This document shows, piece by piece, positions 1 to 14,707 of a stretch of DNA of 64,000 nucleotides. The notes beneath the pieces are model-generated. The model saw only the letters and a list, made by a program, of their open reading frames with translations. It was not told where the DNA came from and did not search any database. The position numbers and the translations under genes are program-made. Origin of the DNA: Hyaloraphidium curvatum (lineage: Eukaryota; Monoblepharomycota; Hyaloraphidiomycetes; Hyaloraphidiales; Hyaloraphidiaceae); the NCBI GenBank assembly GCA_025558095.1, contig JAIVFI010000025.1:372001-436000 (forward strand). The letters are read 5' to 3'. Within the stretch, counting starts at the first letter, position 1; the number at the start of each line of letters is the position of its first letter.

Positions 1-73
1 TGTCCGGCGGGCCGGAACCGTCGCGTGCCCTTCGCCTGGACGCACCTCTTGAACACTCGGTCGGGATTCCAAG

Positions 74-3363
<3,290 letters not shown>

Positions 3364-3582
3364 GGACCCGAATACCCGATTACCCAAACTATAGAGCCCT
3401 TTGCGGACCTGTATTCCTTGTACAAAGATATCAAGATTCTTGAGTGCGCATTTGAAATGCGACTATGAACGGAAGCGGACCTCGGAAAGCCGGGATCCGT
3501 GCAGACAAAGTAGTTTTCCCGTGCTTGTCACAAGCGGTCAGTTCTAGTTTCACTCGTCCACGCTCTCCGTGTAAGTCAGGGT

Positions 3583-5587
3583 TCAGATGTTTGGGCAGGT
3601 GAAGGTGGCGTCACCCCAGCACTTGCCAAACCCGCGCAGGCAGCTCTGCGCGTCGCACCACGCCTGCCCGTTGCTCCCGCCATCGTCTTGACAGAACCCG
3701 GACGCCGAACAGCACAGACCGTCCTGACATCTGCGGTACCTAGGAGAGAGAGGCGTCAGCAACCTGCGATGCCAGTGCAAAGAGGTCACAACTCACCCAT
3801 GGTTCGGTCCACACCGGCCCGTAGTTGTGAACTTGATGCGAGGGCACGGCGCCGTCACGGCACCTCCCGATGGCCTGCTTGCCAGAGCGCCCCCGCACAC
3901 AAACGCGCCCGTGCCGAGGCATCTGCCGTACCCGCGCATGCACCCGTTGCCACACGCGGTGGTGCTGGTCCCGCACTGCCCGTCGTTTCCGCAGCACTGA
4001 CCCTGCGGGCACCGCATGCCGCCGTTGTCCGGCCCGCACCGGCCGTTGCCGCTGACGCCGTATGCCGGGCACACGTCCGTGAACTGGCAGTCCCCGTAGC
4101 CGATCTGGCACCCGCCGGGGATTGAGCACCACGCCGAGTTGGAGTCGTCGTTGGGGCTGCCGCCGCTGGAGCAGTAGCCCATGGCGCTGCAGCAGCGCCC
4201 GGCGGGGCAGCGGGCGCCCACCGAGGGGCCGCAGCGGTTGTCGGTCGACTCGCGGAGGCCCGACTGGTCGACCAGGGGGGTGAGGTTCTGGTCGGTGTTG
4301 TCGGTGGTGGAGCCGCCGCCGGGGCGGATGAGGTTGGGCTCCGGGATGGGATAGTTTTGCTCCGTGTACGCAGGCGGGGGGTACTGCGCCCAGAGGCGGC
4401 TGTCGAGGTCGGTGCAGCGCTCCTTCTGCGCGTTCATCTCGGCCAGCAGCGCATTGCACTGGGCCAGCGTGGTCTGTCCCATGTCGGCTTGGGGCCAGCA
4501 GAGCTCCTGCGCGCGGAAAGCGCTGTCGTAGGTCGCCCAACAGGCGGCCTGGATCTCGCGGCGCTCGGCGACGGGGCCGTACGGGTTGCCCATGTTGGAG
4601 TCGGTGTTGTTGGTGTACATGAGCGAGCGCACCGGGCGTCCGCGGCGCCTGCACTCTGCGACGGCGTCGGGAATGCCGGTCTGGTAGCCGCCGGGGCAGC
4701 GGTAGGGGTAGCACTGGTTCTGGCGCTTGCCGTTGCCAAAGTACTGGCACTGGCCGGCGGGGCCGTTGAGCGTGGTCCACGCGTCGCCGCCGCGGAACGT
4801 GGGGCACTGGTTGGCGCGCTTGGAGACGTAAGAAGACATGCTCCCAATGACGGTAAAGTCGACGCACGAGATCCTGCGAAAGGAAGAGGCGGCGATGCGT
4901 CAGCGTGCGAGTCGATGCGGCTGCATTCGTGCGCGCCCACCAATCCGTCTGGCCCTCGTAGATGTTGCCGCGCACGGCGCCGCCGCCGAACCACATCCAC
5001 TGCACGGTGTACCTGCCGTTGGGCAGGTAGCGCGGGATGGTGAAGGTGCCGCGGCACACGTTGCCGTTCTCGACCGTGCCCGGCGGGTCTCCCGATCGCG
5101 GGTCCTCCGGGTAGTAGGCGCCGCGGCAGTTGACCTCGAAGCACGAGTAGCCGACGACACCGACGTCGAAGGACGACTGGAAGTCCGAGCGGTTGTATGG
5201 CGCCACGGCCCAGCGTATGAAGCCGCCCGGGTGGTTGTTGCGTGGCCACGTCACACGCACGGTCTGCCCGCGCCGCAGCTGGAGCCTGGCAGGCCGCCCA
5301 TCCTCCTTCAGAGCCCCACATGGAGCCCAGCAGTTTCCGGCTTGGCAAACATCTTTAGGATACCGTGGCGGGGCCCCTGCGAACGACAGGATACGCGAGT
5401 GTGCGGCGGCCCGTCCGATAAGGAGAAAAAGTCCGAGGAGGCACAGTGCGAGCGGCGCCAGGCCGGGCCGGGGCGGGCGGGCGGAGCGGTGCCGGAAGCC
5501 CGCGCCGCCCTCCGCGCCGTCCGCCGCGCCGCGCCGCCGCAGTGATCGTCCACTGTGGTGCCACGAGGGCTCCGGGGGCGGGTCCAT
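3583..5587 (-). CDS. Secreted LPMO-like protein with three hevein-type (CBM18) chitin-binding modules
   Basis: Predicted exons 5587-4941, 4873-3797, 3739-3583 (626 aa). A hydrophobic signal stretch (about residues 43-60) ends in RAAA, so cleavage would leave His63 at the mature N-terminus (HSRILSF). An N-terminal His plus the internal NNHPGGF is what a copper histidine brace of a lytic polysaccharide monooxygenase needs. The first domain ends with CVDFTVIG. A Cys-rich unassigned middle follows, then three 8-Cys hevein-like units (RCGPSVGARCPAGRCC, RCGPDNGGMRCPQGQCC, RCGPNHGYRRCQDGLCC). Likely acts outside the cell on chitin, either the fungus's own wall or environmental. The LPMO call is by motif only; it could be a non-catalytic relative. 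The first intron donor is GTGGGC, chosen because it joins QTDW to ISCVDF in frame. Confidence 0.75.
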
Positions 5588-6599
5588 GGCGATGGGACCG
5601 AGAGGGGTTGGAGTGAGGTTGCAAGATGACGTTCGGTAGGAGTCCCTACAAGCCGCCTTCTGAACCGCACCGCCCCGCGCAACGCCCCGGTCCGTGGAAG
5701 ACGCCGGACCCGCAGCAATCCAGCTCTATCCGCTTCTGTAAAGCTCCAATTGAGCGGTCCGGAGCCCCGATCACCGCGATTCCGCCGTCGCTTTTCGGTT
5801 GCGGCACAGCCAGCACCTAGGGACGCCCGCCGGGCAAGTCGGCAGGCGTCGTCAGCGAGGCGGCGATCGGCGTAACGGCCCTGCGGAGAGGTGGATGGGT
5901 CGAACGGGACGGGCTACAGGGGTGTTCTGGCCGGCCTGGCTCTCCGGCCCTGGGCGTCCTCGGGCGAGGGACGCTGGGGGATCGGCTCAACCAGTCCGCG
6001 ACTCCACATTGCCACGGGATCGGTCGTGTCGAACGTTTTATTTTGTTGGAAGTCTGTCTATCTGCGATGGACCGCCTGTCGCGGGGGGGTCCTGTGTTGG
6101 ACGAAAGCTCGGTTGGTGGGAAAGTCCCTTTTCCCACCACCGAGGCCATCGACTGCTGCCCACAAGGTCCGCCCACTCCAACACACACTCCCGCCCTCCC
6201 TCCTCCTTCAGGTCGGTATCCTATAGCGCACGGGCCACGGAGCCCGGTGCTGTCGTGCCGTTGCTGCCCGCTGCCCGCCGTTCGGGTCGGAGCGAGCCCC
6301 GCTGGGCCGTGGAATGTCGGTCGATTCCCCGTTGCTGGACGGGCCGCGGGCCGGTCCTCGCGCTCCGGGCCTCTGCTTGCCCAACTGAGCTCGGGAGCGG
6401 GCTTAGGAGCATTTGGCGTGGGCAGCCGGTGGAGCTCGCGGCCGGCGGGGGGCTGACGGAAGCGGTCGGCGGCACGGAAGTAGGCGGGCCGGGTGGCAGA
6501 CTGCAGAGGCTCATCGCCGTTTTCGCACCTCCTCCCTCCCTCCTCCTATTTCTACGGAACCCTTCGGCCACACGCAGCTCCTTGCCTCCCGGAGCAGAG
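5588..6599. other. Intergenic region, divergent promoters of LPMO-like gene and RPL9
   Basis: About 1 kb without a supportable gene. The last 400 bp before the RPL9 start hold several pyrimidine-rich blocks ending in CAG (for example near 6210), which could be an intron in the 5' UTR. No conserved protein is seen in any frame. Confidence 0.5.
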
Positions 6600-7337
6600 A
6601 TGAAGGTCGTTCTCTCCGAGTCCGACATTGTCATCCCGGATGGCGGTGCGTCTCCCTGCCTTGCCCTGCGCCTGGGCGCCGCTGAACCGCCCACCGCAGT
6701 CAAAGTCGAGGCCAAGTCTCGGCAGATCCGGGTGACCGGCCCCCGCGGCGTCCTGACCAAGGACTTCCGCCACGTGAACCTGGAGCTGCAGCGGAGCGGG
6801 AAGAACAAGATCCACGTCGTGGTCTGGCACGGCACGCGGAAACAGATCGCGTGCATCCGGACGGTGTGCTCCGAGATCCAGAACATGATCAAGGGTGTGA
6901 CGAAGGTCGGCTTTCCGTGCGGCACGGACTTCGACGGGGCTAACGGGCCGCTCCCTCGCAGGGCTTCGAGTACAAGATGCGCTTCGTGTACGCCCACTTC
7001 CCCATTAACGTCAACATTACCGAGGACGGAAAGACCGTCGAGATCCGCAACTTCATCGGCGAGAAGCTGACGCGGCGGGTCAGCATGCTTGACGGCGTCA
7101 AGGTCGTGCAATCAACGGGCGGGACCAAGGACGAGATCGTGCTCACGGGCAACGACATCGAGAAGGTCTCGCAGAGCGCGGCGACCATCCAGCAGAGCAC
7201 GACCGTCAAGAAGAAGGATATCCGGAAGTTCCTGGACGGTGGGAATCCGCGTCTGGTATCGCTCGCAGCTCGCGCTGACAATCCGCCTTCATTCAGGTAT
7301 CTACGTCTCCGAAAAGGGGTTGCTCGTCAAGGACTAG
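6600..7337 (+). CDS. RPL9: 60S ribosomal protein L9 (uL6)
   Basis: Predicted exons 6600-6645, 6700-6905, 6962-7238, 7297-7337 (189 aa, close to the usual 190). The joined protein follows eukaryotic uL6 along its length: MKVVLSES at the start, [13 protein letters not shown], the [14 protein letters not shown] block, IRNFIGEK, then [10 protein letters not shown] joined to IYVSEKG. It is part of the large ribosomal subunit near the GTPase-associated centre. The first exon is only 46 nt. The last exon encodes just the end of [16 protein letters not shown]. Donors are GTGCGT, GTCGGC and GTGGGA. Confidence 0.95.
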
Positions 7338-7537
7338 GCGCGCTGTACATTTGATTCAACATGGTTGCCTCGATCTCGACCTGGGCTCAGCCATCGTCTC
7401 GCGCCTTCATCGCTTTCCAGCTATCGAATGCCCGAACGGCTTCTCGATTATCCGCTCCGACGTCGTCCTCGAACGATGCCTGCAGTGGAGTTGTCAGCAC
7501 CTAATCATCCGACGCCTGCGAAAGTCACGAACAAGAA

Positions 7538-8301
7538 TCACTGCGCCTTGGCCTCGCTCCGAGTGGGCCGGCAGATCCGCTTGTGCTCGGGCCAATGGTT
7601 CCGCTGGCACTCCGAGGAGCAGTACAGAAGAACGCCTTGCAGCGGGAGCAGCACTGGAAGTCCCTGTCCATCGTGTGCTTTTCGCAGCCTGCGCAACGCA
7701 TATTTGGTATGGGAGGAACATCCAAGCCGACGACCTTGGTCTTGCCGTAAGCGGTAGCTCGCTTGTCGATCGACATGAAGCAGGCTTCGCATGAAGGGAA
7801 CACGTCGACTTCAAGCGTGTAGGTGCCCTCTAAAGGTTCCATGAGACGCTGGACAGCCACGAGGCTTGCAGCTTGACCGCATCCAAGGCACTTCCTAGGC
7901 CGAATCGCAAGCAATCCATCAACCATTCTTTCGACCTTGGGAAGGATCGAATCCAGAGCAGGAAGAAGGCTGAACTGAAGCACCAGTTCTCCGGCACCCG
8001 GATCTTGCTCTTCGCGGTAGTGATCGCAAAGGCTGGATCGGCGGCGTCGGCGGTCCAGGAATCGCAGACTTGCACAGTGACATTCACCACCCGGGTTTTG
8101 TCGCTATCTTCGGGTTCGTCATCGAGTGCGTCTCCGCGTTCCGGTCGAAGCAGCATATTCTCGGTAGCTGCGGCGCAGGGATCCCGATCGCCCAACGACG
8201 TGCAAGTGCAACGTAAGCTCTTTGATTGCGGGGACAACTGACAAACAGGGGTAGCGATGTTTGGCGAGAGCGCAGGGCGCGCGCTTGGTCGGCAAGCACA
8301 C
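7538..8301 (-). pseudogene. MYND zinc-finger gene with two apparent frame breaks
   Basis: On the minus strand the region 7983-7640 encodes a good MYND start (CAGCEKHTMDRDFQCCSRC). The rest of the finger, YCSSECQRNHWPEHKRIC, lies in another frame directly after it. The join reads TTC TTC TG TAC TGC, two bases too many (about 7624-7626), with no room for an intron. A second break is near 7981-7986, where a frame ending RVPENW gives way to one starting VLQFSLLPALDS. The stop is TGA at 7538-7540. The 5' end is unclear; the upper bound is approximate. Either a decayed gene or sequencing errors in a real one. Function of the intact protein unknown; MYND fingers mediate protein-protein contacts. Confidence 0.55.
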
Positions 8302-8564
8302 TCACGATGGCTTGGCAAGAGCCCGCGACCAGGACTGGGCAGGTCTTTGAAATGTTGTGTTTGGCGCTGCGAACCACGGCGGCCTTCCCACAATCACGCT
8401 CCGCTTCCGCGGGCCTCGCTCATCTAGAAGATGGCGGCTGTACTTGCATTCTATTGCGAAGCAGCTAGTTATGAAAGCACGACGCTCGACGTCTGAAATG
8501 GACTGCACTGCTGCAGATCCACCACATGGAGCTGTCACGCCGTCGGCAAGCTGAATGATGAGCA

Positions 8565-8883
8565 TCACCACGGGTCACAGCAGTCGTAGTTGCGCTGCTG
8601 CGCGATCTTGCCGCCGCGGAAAGTCAGGAAGACGGCGAACCGCGTCCGCATCTGCCCGCCCTCGGGTATCGACCCGACAGGGATCGCCAGGGTGCCGACC
8701 CACAGCACCTCCAAGGCCACCCTTTCGCCGTCCATGATGCTCTCCAGTATGTCGTGCTTCTGAGCGGAGAGCACAAGCACATCCTGCCCGCGTTCCGCGC
8801 CCGCGAGGAAAATTGGCAGATCGCGGCGCGGGGCGGTCCGGCAACCCTCGTCGCACCCTTTGCGAAAGTCCGTTGTCGTCCAA
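8565..8883 (-). pseudogene. Truncated SnoaL-like (NTF2-fold) protein fragment
   Basis: An open frame ends at TGA 8565-8567 and encodes about 100 residues. The C-terminal half looks like the second half of a SnoaL-like polyketide-cyclase/NTF2-fold protein: GERVALEVLWVGTLAIP, then RTRFAVFLTFRGGKI and QQRNYDCCDPW. The first strands and helices of that fold are missing, no ATG is seen, and the frame runs into the 3' end of the MTC6 gene at 8889. Probably a relic. A missed upstream exon is unlikely because the neighbouring gene occupies the space. Confidence 0.5.
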
Positions 8884-8888
8884 AGAGC

Positions 8889-11214
8889 CTACGCGGGCAC
8901 GGTGGCGATCTCCAGCGCGGCCAGCTGCCGCTTCACCTCGGCCCTCCGCTTTCGCTTCTGCACGTTGCGCACCTGGTTGCGGCACTGGAACCACACGAAG
9001 ATGATGAACAGCACGAGCACGATGATGCCTGCGGGTGCGAGAGCCGGGACGCAATGAGTCCCCGAAGACGCATCCGGCCCCGGCGCCCACCCACCCTCCT
9101 GGAACGACGTCTGGATGATCTGCGTGATGATGGCCTGCCTGTCCACGTACGCGCACAGGCTGTTGGGCCCGCCCGCGGTCCAGCACCCCTGGTGCGCGAG
9201 CGACGTGTAGTCCAGAAACACGGCGGTGGGCTCGGCCGACGCGGGGACGGCGAGGAAGGCCTGCCACAGAGCGTCGTTTTCCCGTGCCGTGCGTGGGACG
9301 GAGAAGAAGTAGCCGGAGGGGCAGGCGGCGAGCGCCGACGTGTAGGTGCCGCTGGCGGTCGATACCGTCCACTGCGAACCAAAGTCAGCTGCGACTGGAT
9401 GCGGGGAGGACGGGTGCGCACCACTTCGGGGTTGTACAGCGACTGGCACGCCACGGGGTGGGTCGACGTGCACGAGTCGATGGTCCAGCGGCCGTTGGCG
9501 CGCTGCTGCACGGCGCAGTTGGCCAAAGAGCCGTTGGCGGGCATGTTGACGTCCCAGCTCCAGATGGAGCCGACGAGGACGTCGGGCGAGGTGGCGTTGT
9601 CGACCGCGAGGGGCGAGAAGCCGCAGCGGACGGGGTTGAACCAGCCTGAACGGACGACCCAGCTGAGCACGGATGAACAAACGAGCGAAGAGGCAACTCA
9701 CCGGTGTAGTTGACGCCCGGCGGGAACCCCGTCTCCCCAAAGAACGCGTAAGACCACGTGAGCTCCGTCGCGCCCGGCGGCACCGTCGGCGGCGGCGCCC
9801 CCGTCTCGTTCCCCGTCGGGCCCATGACGATGCTCGGCGCCGGGTACGTGCAGCTCCCGAAGGTGCCCTCGCCCGTGTTGGAAAAGTCCAGCGGGACCGA
9901 GGCGTTGATCTGCTCCGGCGAAAACAGCCACGTCGAGTCGCGGTCCCAATCGTACCCCGCCGGCGCGTCGAGCGAGGCCAGCCCGACGACGAGCCGCTTG
10001 TTGAGCGCGTTGAGGATGAACCCCAGGGTCGGCCAGCCGTTGGCGGTCACCTCCAGCGGGCCCTGCTGCGCGGTGACGAAGTACGGTGACGTGCCGAAGG
10101 TGAGGTTGAGGTCGTCCCGCTCCACGGCGAGGTCCGAGGGTGTGAAGAGCTGCGCGCCCAGCGCGTTGTCGCCGGCAGTGAGCCCGAGGGCGATGTGGAG
10201 CGGGACCGGGGGGACGGCGACCGTGGGGTCGTCGCCGGGAAGGAGCGCGGCATCGTGCAGGGAAAAGATGAGGTAGATGACGTCGCGGTAGAAGGGCACG
10301 ACCGTGTTGGTGAGGTAGGTCTGGATCGACGAGAGGAAGAGCGGGAGAGAGTCGGCATCGATGGAGCACGTGGTCCCGTTCACGGTTATCTCGTTCGGCG
10401 GCGGCGTCGGCGAGGCGGTGGGCCGCAACGTGGTCGTCAACGGAGCCACCGACGTGAGGCTCGAGGCAGATATTGAGGTGCTCAGCGAGCCTGTCCGCGT
10501 TCCGGTAACCGCAGAGGTGCTCGCGGAAAGGGTCTGCGTCAACTGCCGTGCTCCGCGCGCAATGGCAGTGGTGGTTCCGGGAAGCGCGCTCGCCGCGATG
10601 GCCCCGGTCGTCGGACCTGCCAAGGAGACCGAAGACGTCGCGAGCGACGCGTTGCCCGACAGTGCCGATGCAGACGTGGTCCGACTCCGAGTGGGTGCGC
10701 TGGTGGTTGCCAGTGTTGTCCGAGTTGCCGGCAGCGGCAGCGCAAAGGGGCACAGCTGCCACGAGCCCGTCCGCGGGTCGCGGTACAGGTCGAGGTACAC
10801 CCTGCGGTAGCCGGCGACCAGCAGCAGCGACGCGTTTGCCACGCGCGGCGACGAGTAGTTGCCGTCGAACCACGATGTGGAGGCGTTTACAGCGGGCACG
10901 CCGACGCGGTCCATGGGCACCGACGATCCGAGCTCGCGCTGGTTCCGCAGGGCGTTTGCGACGTAGGCGGCGGTCGGGCTGCCGCCGGGCTGCGGGATCG
11001 GGAACAGCCGGCGAACGAGGTGCGGCCGCGGGAGTGTGCCGCGGCCTCTGCCGGGGGTCGCCGCGCCGTCCGTGGCAGGCGGGTGTGGAGACGCGCTCCC
11101 CGGGGCCCCGCCGCCGCCGACACGCCCGGCCAGCGCAAACACGAGCAGAAAAACGACGCAGAGCGCGGCCAGCGGGGGCAGCCGGCCCGCCGCCACGCAC
11201 CGGCCCGCCCCCAT
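8889..11214 (-). CDS. MTC6: MTC6-like membrane protein (maintenance of telomere capping 6 homologue)
   Basis: Predicted exons 11214-9702, 9645-9422, 9371-8889 (739 aa). N-terminal hydrophobic anchor (PPLAALCVVFLLVFALAG). The large region after it has several N-x-S/T sites, VYLDLYRDPRTGSWQLCP, a Ser/Thr-rich spacer, and GWFNPVRCGFSP plus paired Cys in a lectin-like arrangement. Near the C-terminus is a membrane helix (AGIIVLVLFIIFVWFQC) and a basic cytosolic tail. This order matches Mtc6, a fungal membrane glycoprotein found in a yeast telomere-capping screen whose biochemical role is unknown. Assignment rests on architecture and remembered family motifs. Confidence 0.7.
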
Positions 11215-11309
11215 CGCGCTGCGAGTGCAACGTCCACAAATAACGAACCGTGCGGTGACCGTGAGTGCGGTGACCGCCGTCCCCGAATCAGACCCTGGAG
11301 CTGCCTCCG

Positions 11310-13363
11310 ATGCTCGGCCGGACGCCCTCCTCGGCGGTGCCGACGCCGCGGGGCCGCGCAGTGTCGGCGGCTCCCTCGGACGACGACGAGCCCGAAGCCC
11401 CGAGGCGGAGCCTGCGCCGCCCCGCGACCGCCCCCGCGACCCCCGCGGACAACGAGCACAAGCGGCAAAAGAGGAGGGCGCCCGCACGGGCGGCCTCGCC
11501 GGAGGAGCGCGGCAGCTCAAAGCCCGCCAGCCGCGCTCCCAGCCGCGCCGCCAGTCGCGCGCAGAGCCCCGCCGAATCGGAAGACGAGGAACCCCGCGCA
11601 AAGGGCCGCAAGGCCGACGCGGACCCCGCAGACGATGCGGACTCGGACGACGAGTGGCCGCTCGAGGACATCTCCGGGCTCGAGCACCTGCTGACCGAGG
11701 AGGAGCTCGCCTTCCGCCGCCACGTCGAGCAAACTGCCGACGCGTTCCCGGAGCGCAGGAACCACATAAACCGCCTGGCGCGCTTCATCGGCATCGTGGG
11801 TAATTGCACCCCGCTGCCGCACCCCGTTGCCTTCGCATGCCACTCACCCACGTGTCGCCCCCAGAAATTCGAAAACCCCTCCCTCCCCGCCATCTTTGTC
11901 TGGGGCGCCGCCTCCACCGGCAAGACCTCCGTCGTGCGCCACCTCTTTTCTCCGCTCGGCAAGCGCCACGCCTACGTCGACTGCGCCATGTGCGTCGCCC
12001 CGCGGGCGCTGTTCGAGTCGGCGCTGGACCAGCTGGCCGGCGTCGGCGAGGACGCGGACGCGGACCCGTTCGCGCGCTACGCAAAGTGCGACAACCTGGC
12101 CGATTTCGTGCTGCTGCTGGGCGAGGTGTTTGAGCTGGACAAGGAGAGGTTAAAGGAATGCCGCTATCTCGTGAGTTTCACGTTCACTACCATGATCCGT
12201 CGCCTCACTCGGATTGCAGATCTTTGACAATGCCGAGAAGCTGCGGGACATGGGGCCGAATCTCTTTACCGCCCTCTGCCGCCTTTCGGAGCTCGTGAGT
12301 CTCTGAATCTCTGTGCGCTCGCAAGGCTGACCGCTCGTGGTCCTCCAGGCGGACCGCAACGTCTCGTGCGTCTTCGTCTCCAAAGCCCCCTTCGACAACT
12401 TCCGCCCCAAGCACGGCGTCCTCGAGCCCATCCTCCTCTACTTTGGCAGCTACCCCCGCCCCGCCCTGCGCTCCATCCTCGCGCGCATGCCCCTCTGCGA
12501 GGACGAGGCCGAGCGCCCGCTTCTGCGCCGGTTTGCGGAGCTTTGCCTGGACGTGTTCGGCGGCGCGTGCAACGACGTCGCGGAGCTCAAGCACGTGGTG
12601 TCTCTGCTGTGGCCGACCTATGTGGCCCCCGTGCGGGACGGCGAGCGTGCGTAGTTTCCCCTCTGCCCCGCTATGGCACCGCTGACCCTCCCCGCAACCA
12701 GTCAAGGCGACCGAGACGCACAAACTCTACACCCGCGCCATGCTCCGCATCCGCGAGGTCTCGGACAAGCTCTTCCTGCGCGAGATCTCGGCCGCGGACT
12801 GGCACCGCGAGCCGGCGGCCCCCCCCGCCGCCGCCGGCCCCGCGCGCCCCCGCACCGACGGCGACGCCGTGCACCTGCCGCGCTACGGCAAGTACCTCGT
12901 CATCGCCGCCTTCTTGGCGTCGTACAACCCGCAGAAGTACGACCGCCGGCTGTTCCTGAAGCACGACAATGTGCTCGCAAGGAAGCGGGGCGGCGGGAGG
13001 AAGGGCGGGCAGATCAGGGAGACGTTCGGGAAGGATCGGCAGCAGCTGCTGGGGCCCAAGGTGTTCCCGGTCGAGAGGATGGTGGCGATATTCCACTCGA
13101 TCCTGGACGACCCGCTGGAGGAGGTGACGGTGGATCTCCAGACGCAGGTGGGTTTCCCCGGGCCGCGCCGCGGCGCATTCGACTGACCTCGGCGGCAGAT
13201 CGCGAACCTGTTCTCGCTCAACCTGCTGCAGCGCACGACCGAGGACGGGGTCGAGCGGCTCGAGGGGGTCAGGGCAAAGTGCAACGTCTCGTTCGAGTTC
13301 GTGCAGAGGCTGGCCAAGGACCTGCAGTTCGAGCTGGGCAAGTACCTGTACAACTTTGAGTAG
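11310..13363 (+). CDS. ORC5: Origin recognition complex subunit 5
   Basis: Predicted exons 11310-11795, 11865-12170, 12220-12294, 12349-12646, 12702-13147, 13199-13363 (591 aa). After about 125 disordered acidic/basic residues comes an AAA+ ATPase core: PSLPAIFVWGAASTGKTS (Walker A), IFDNAEKLRDM (Walker B region), ADRNVSCVFVSK. The C-terminal ORC5 region has LFLREISAADW, LPRYGKYLVIAAFLASYNP, LLGPKVFPVERMVAI and the terminal YLYNFE. Residue order and motifs follow human ORC5 closely. It acts in the nucleus in the complex that loads MCM helicase. The N-terminal extension makes it longer than the usual 435-480 aa. Confidence 0.92.
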
Positions 13364-13488
13364 CACGGACATTCGGGGAATGAGGAACCTTCCTGTCTCG
13401 GGAACGGATGGCTCTTTTCCGCGGCTTACAAGCACGGACACCTTCCTACCGCCAGCCATGCAAGCACGGGCAAAGGCAGATCAAGAAC

Positions 13489-14330
13489 CTAAGCTTCCCG
13501 CGCCTCCTCTTCCGATACCGGCGGCGGCCTCGCCCTCTTTTTCGGGGGCAGCCTGGCCCCCGCGTTGGCCGCCTGCTTCGCGTTCTCCTTGCCCGCCTGC
13601 GGGGGCGGCGTTTCGTCCTCGAGTCCCACCCCGCTGTCGCGCGGCCGGCGCCGGCGGTTCTCGGGGGCGCACGGCCCCCTTTCCCCTTCGCTCCGCTCGG
13701 CGTCCGGCGGCGCCAGGGATTTGGGCAGGTCCGCGGGCCTGCACACGAGTCCTTCCCCTGGCCCCTGCGCCGGTTGCGGCGGCGCCTTCGAAAACATGGG
13801 TTGCGAGAGGTCCACGTGCCGCTGCGGCGACATGCCGAGGTGCGCAGTCCGAATCTCGGCCGACGCTGCGAACGGCCGCGCCGGGTCCCCGTGCTCCAGA
13901 TCCCGCCCCTCCTCCTCCTCCGCAGGCGGCATCGCCCAAGACGGTGCACCCGCAGGATCGTACAGCTGCTGTTCCGGCCCGTGCTGCGGCCCGTACGCCG
14001 GCGGCGGGGGCTGCGGCACGTAAAGCGCGTCGTGCGCGCCGTCCCACCGCGGCGCCGAGGCGTAGATGGCCTCCATGATCCTGCTCCTGTGGAAGTGTGC
14101 CTTTTCCAGCGTGGATCTGGCGGGGAACAAGCCGGAGATCAGCGGTGTCCCGTCCGGGGCCTGCACAGCACGCACCTGATGAACATCCGGTCCCTCGTCT
14201 TGCGCTCCCACCGCCCCTTTCCCTGCCTTCCGATCCTCAGGAGAAGCTTGTCCACGCCTACATTGGCCGGGAACGGGCCGTCAGACCCCGGCAAGGCGGC
14301 ACGCGGCGGCGCCACGCACTGGAACACAAT
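13489..14330 (-). CDS. Unassigned proline-rich protein, C-terminal part certain, 5' exons unclear
   Basis: The frame ending at TAG 13489-13491 is open to about 14290. It encodes DGTPLISGLFPARSTLEKAH, then a long Pro/Gln/Lys-rich disordered tail. The 5' part changes frame: GSDGPFPAN could be joined to VRAVQAPDG by an intron with donor GTAGGC and an acceptor at TTCATCAG, but no start is convincing and other joins are possible. No domain recognised. It faces the IMPACT-GRF gene head to head and ends 125 bp from ORC5. The upper bound is approximate. Confidence 0.4.
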
Positions 14331-14707
14331 ATCCGGTCGAGCTGCTGTATCGGGCGGCTGTCCGCGCCCGGCGCGGGCACGGGGGTCTGCTGCCAGCAGT
14401 GTTCATGTGCCGAACAGGCTTCCGGGAAGCGTTCCGGCGTCGGTGCTGCCATTCCGCCGGTTCGCTCAGCAGAGTCCACGGCGCAGCAGGAGAAGTTTCG
14501 GCCGGGCGCAGGGCCAGACGGTCCGTCGCCGTCGGTGCCGGCGGCCCGGTTATGGAGCCTGAAGCCGCAGCGAAGTCGGATGGAGCCCGCGGTTCCGGAC
14601 GGGGAGTAGGCCAATTCGAAACAGAGAGGGAAGTCGCGGCCCGGTCGCCCCGTGCCTCCGCGCGGTCTCAAAAGCAATCTCAAGTTCCGGCGCCGCCCTT
14701 CAGCACG
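14331..14707. other. Divergent promoter region, possibly with coding sequence of the minus-strand gene
   Basis: Open frames exist on both strands here because of high GC. None shows a recognisable protein. Some of it may be 5' exon of the minus-strand proline-rich gene or 5' UTR of the plus-strand gene. Confidence 0.3.

Noticed and set aside
11215-11601. N-terminal extension of MTC6 upstream of 11214
   Set aside because: The frame stays open but is Arg/Pro-rich shadow of the ORC5 first exon; the ATG at 11214 directly precedes the signal anchor.
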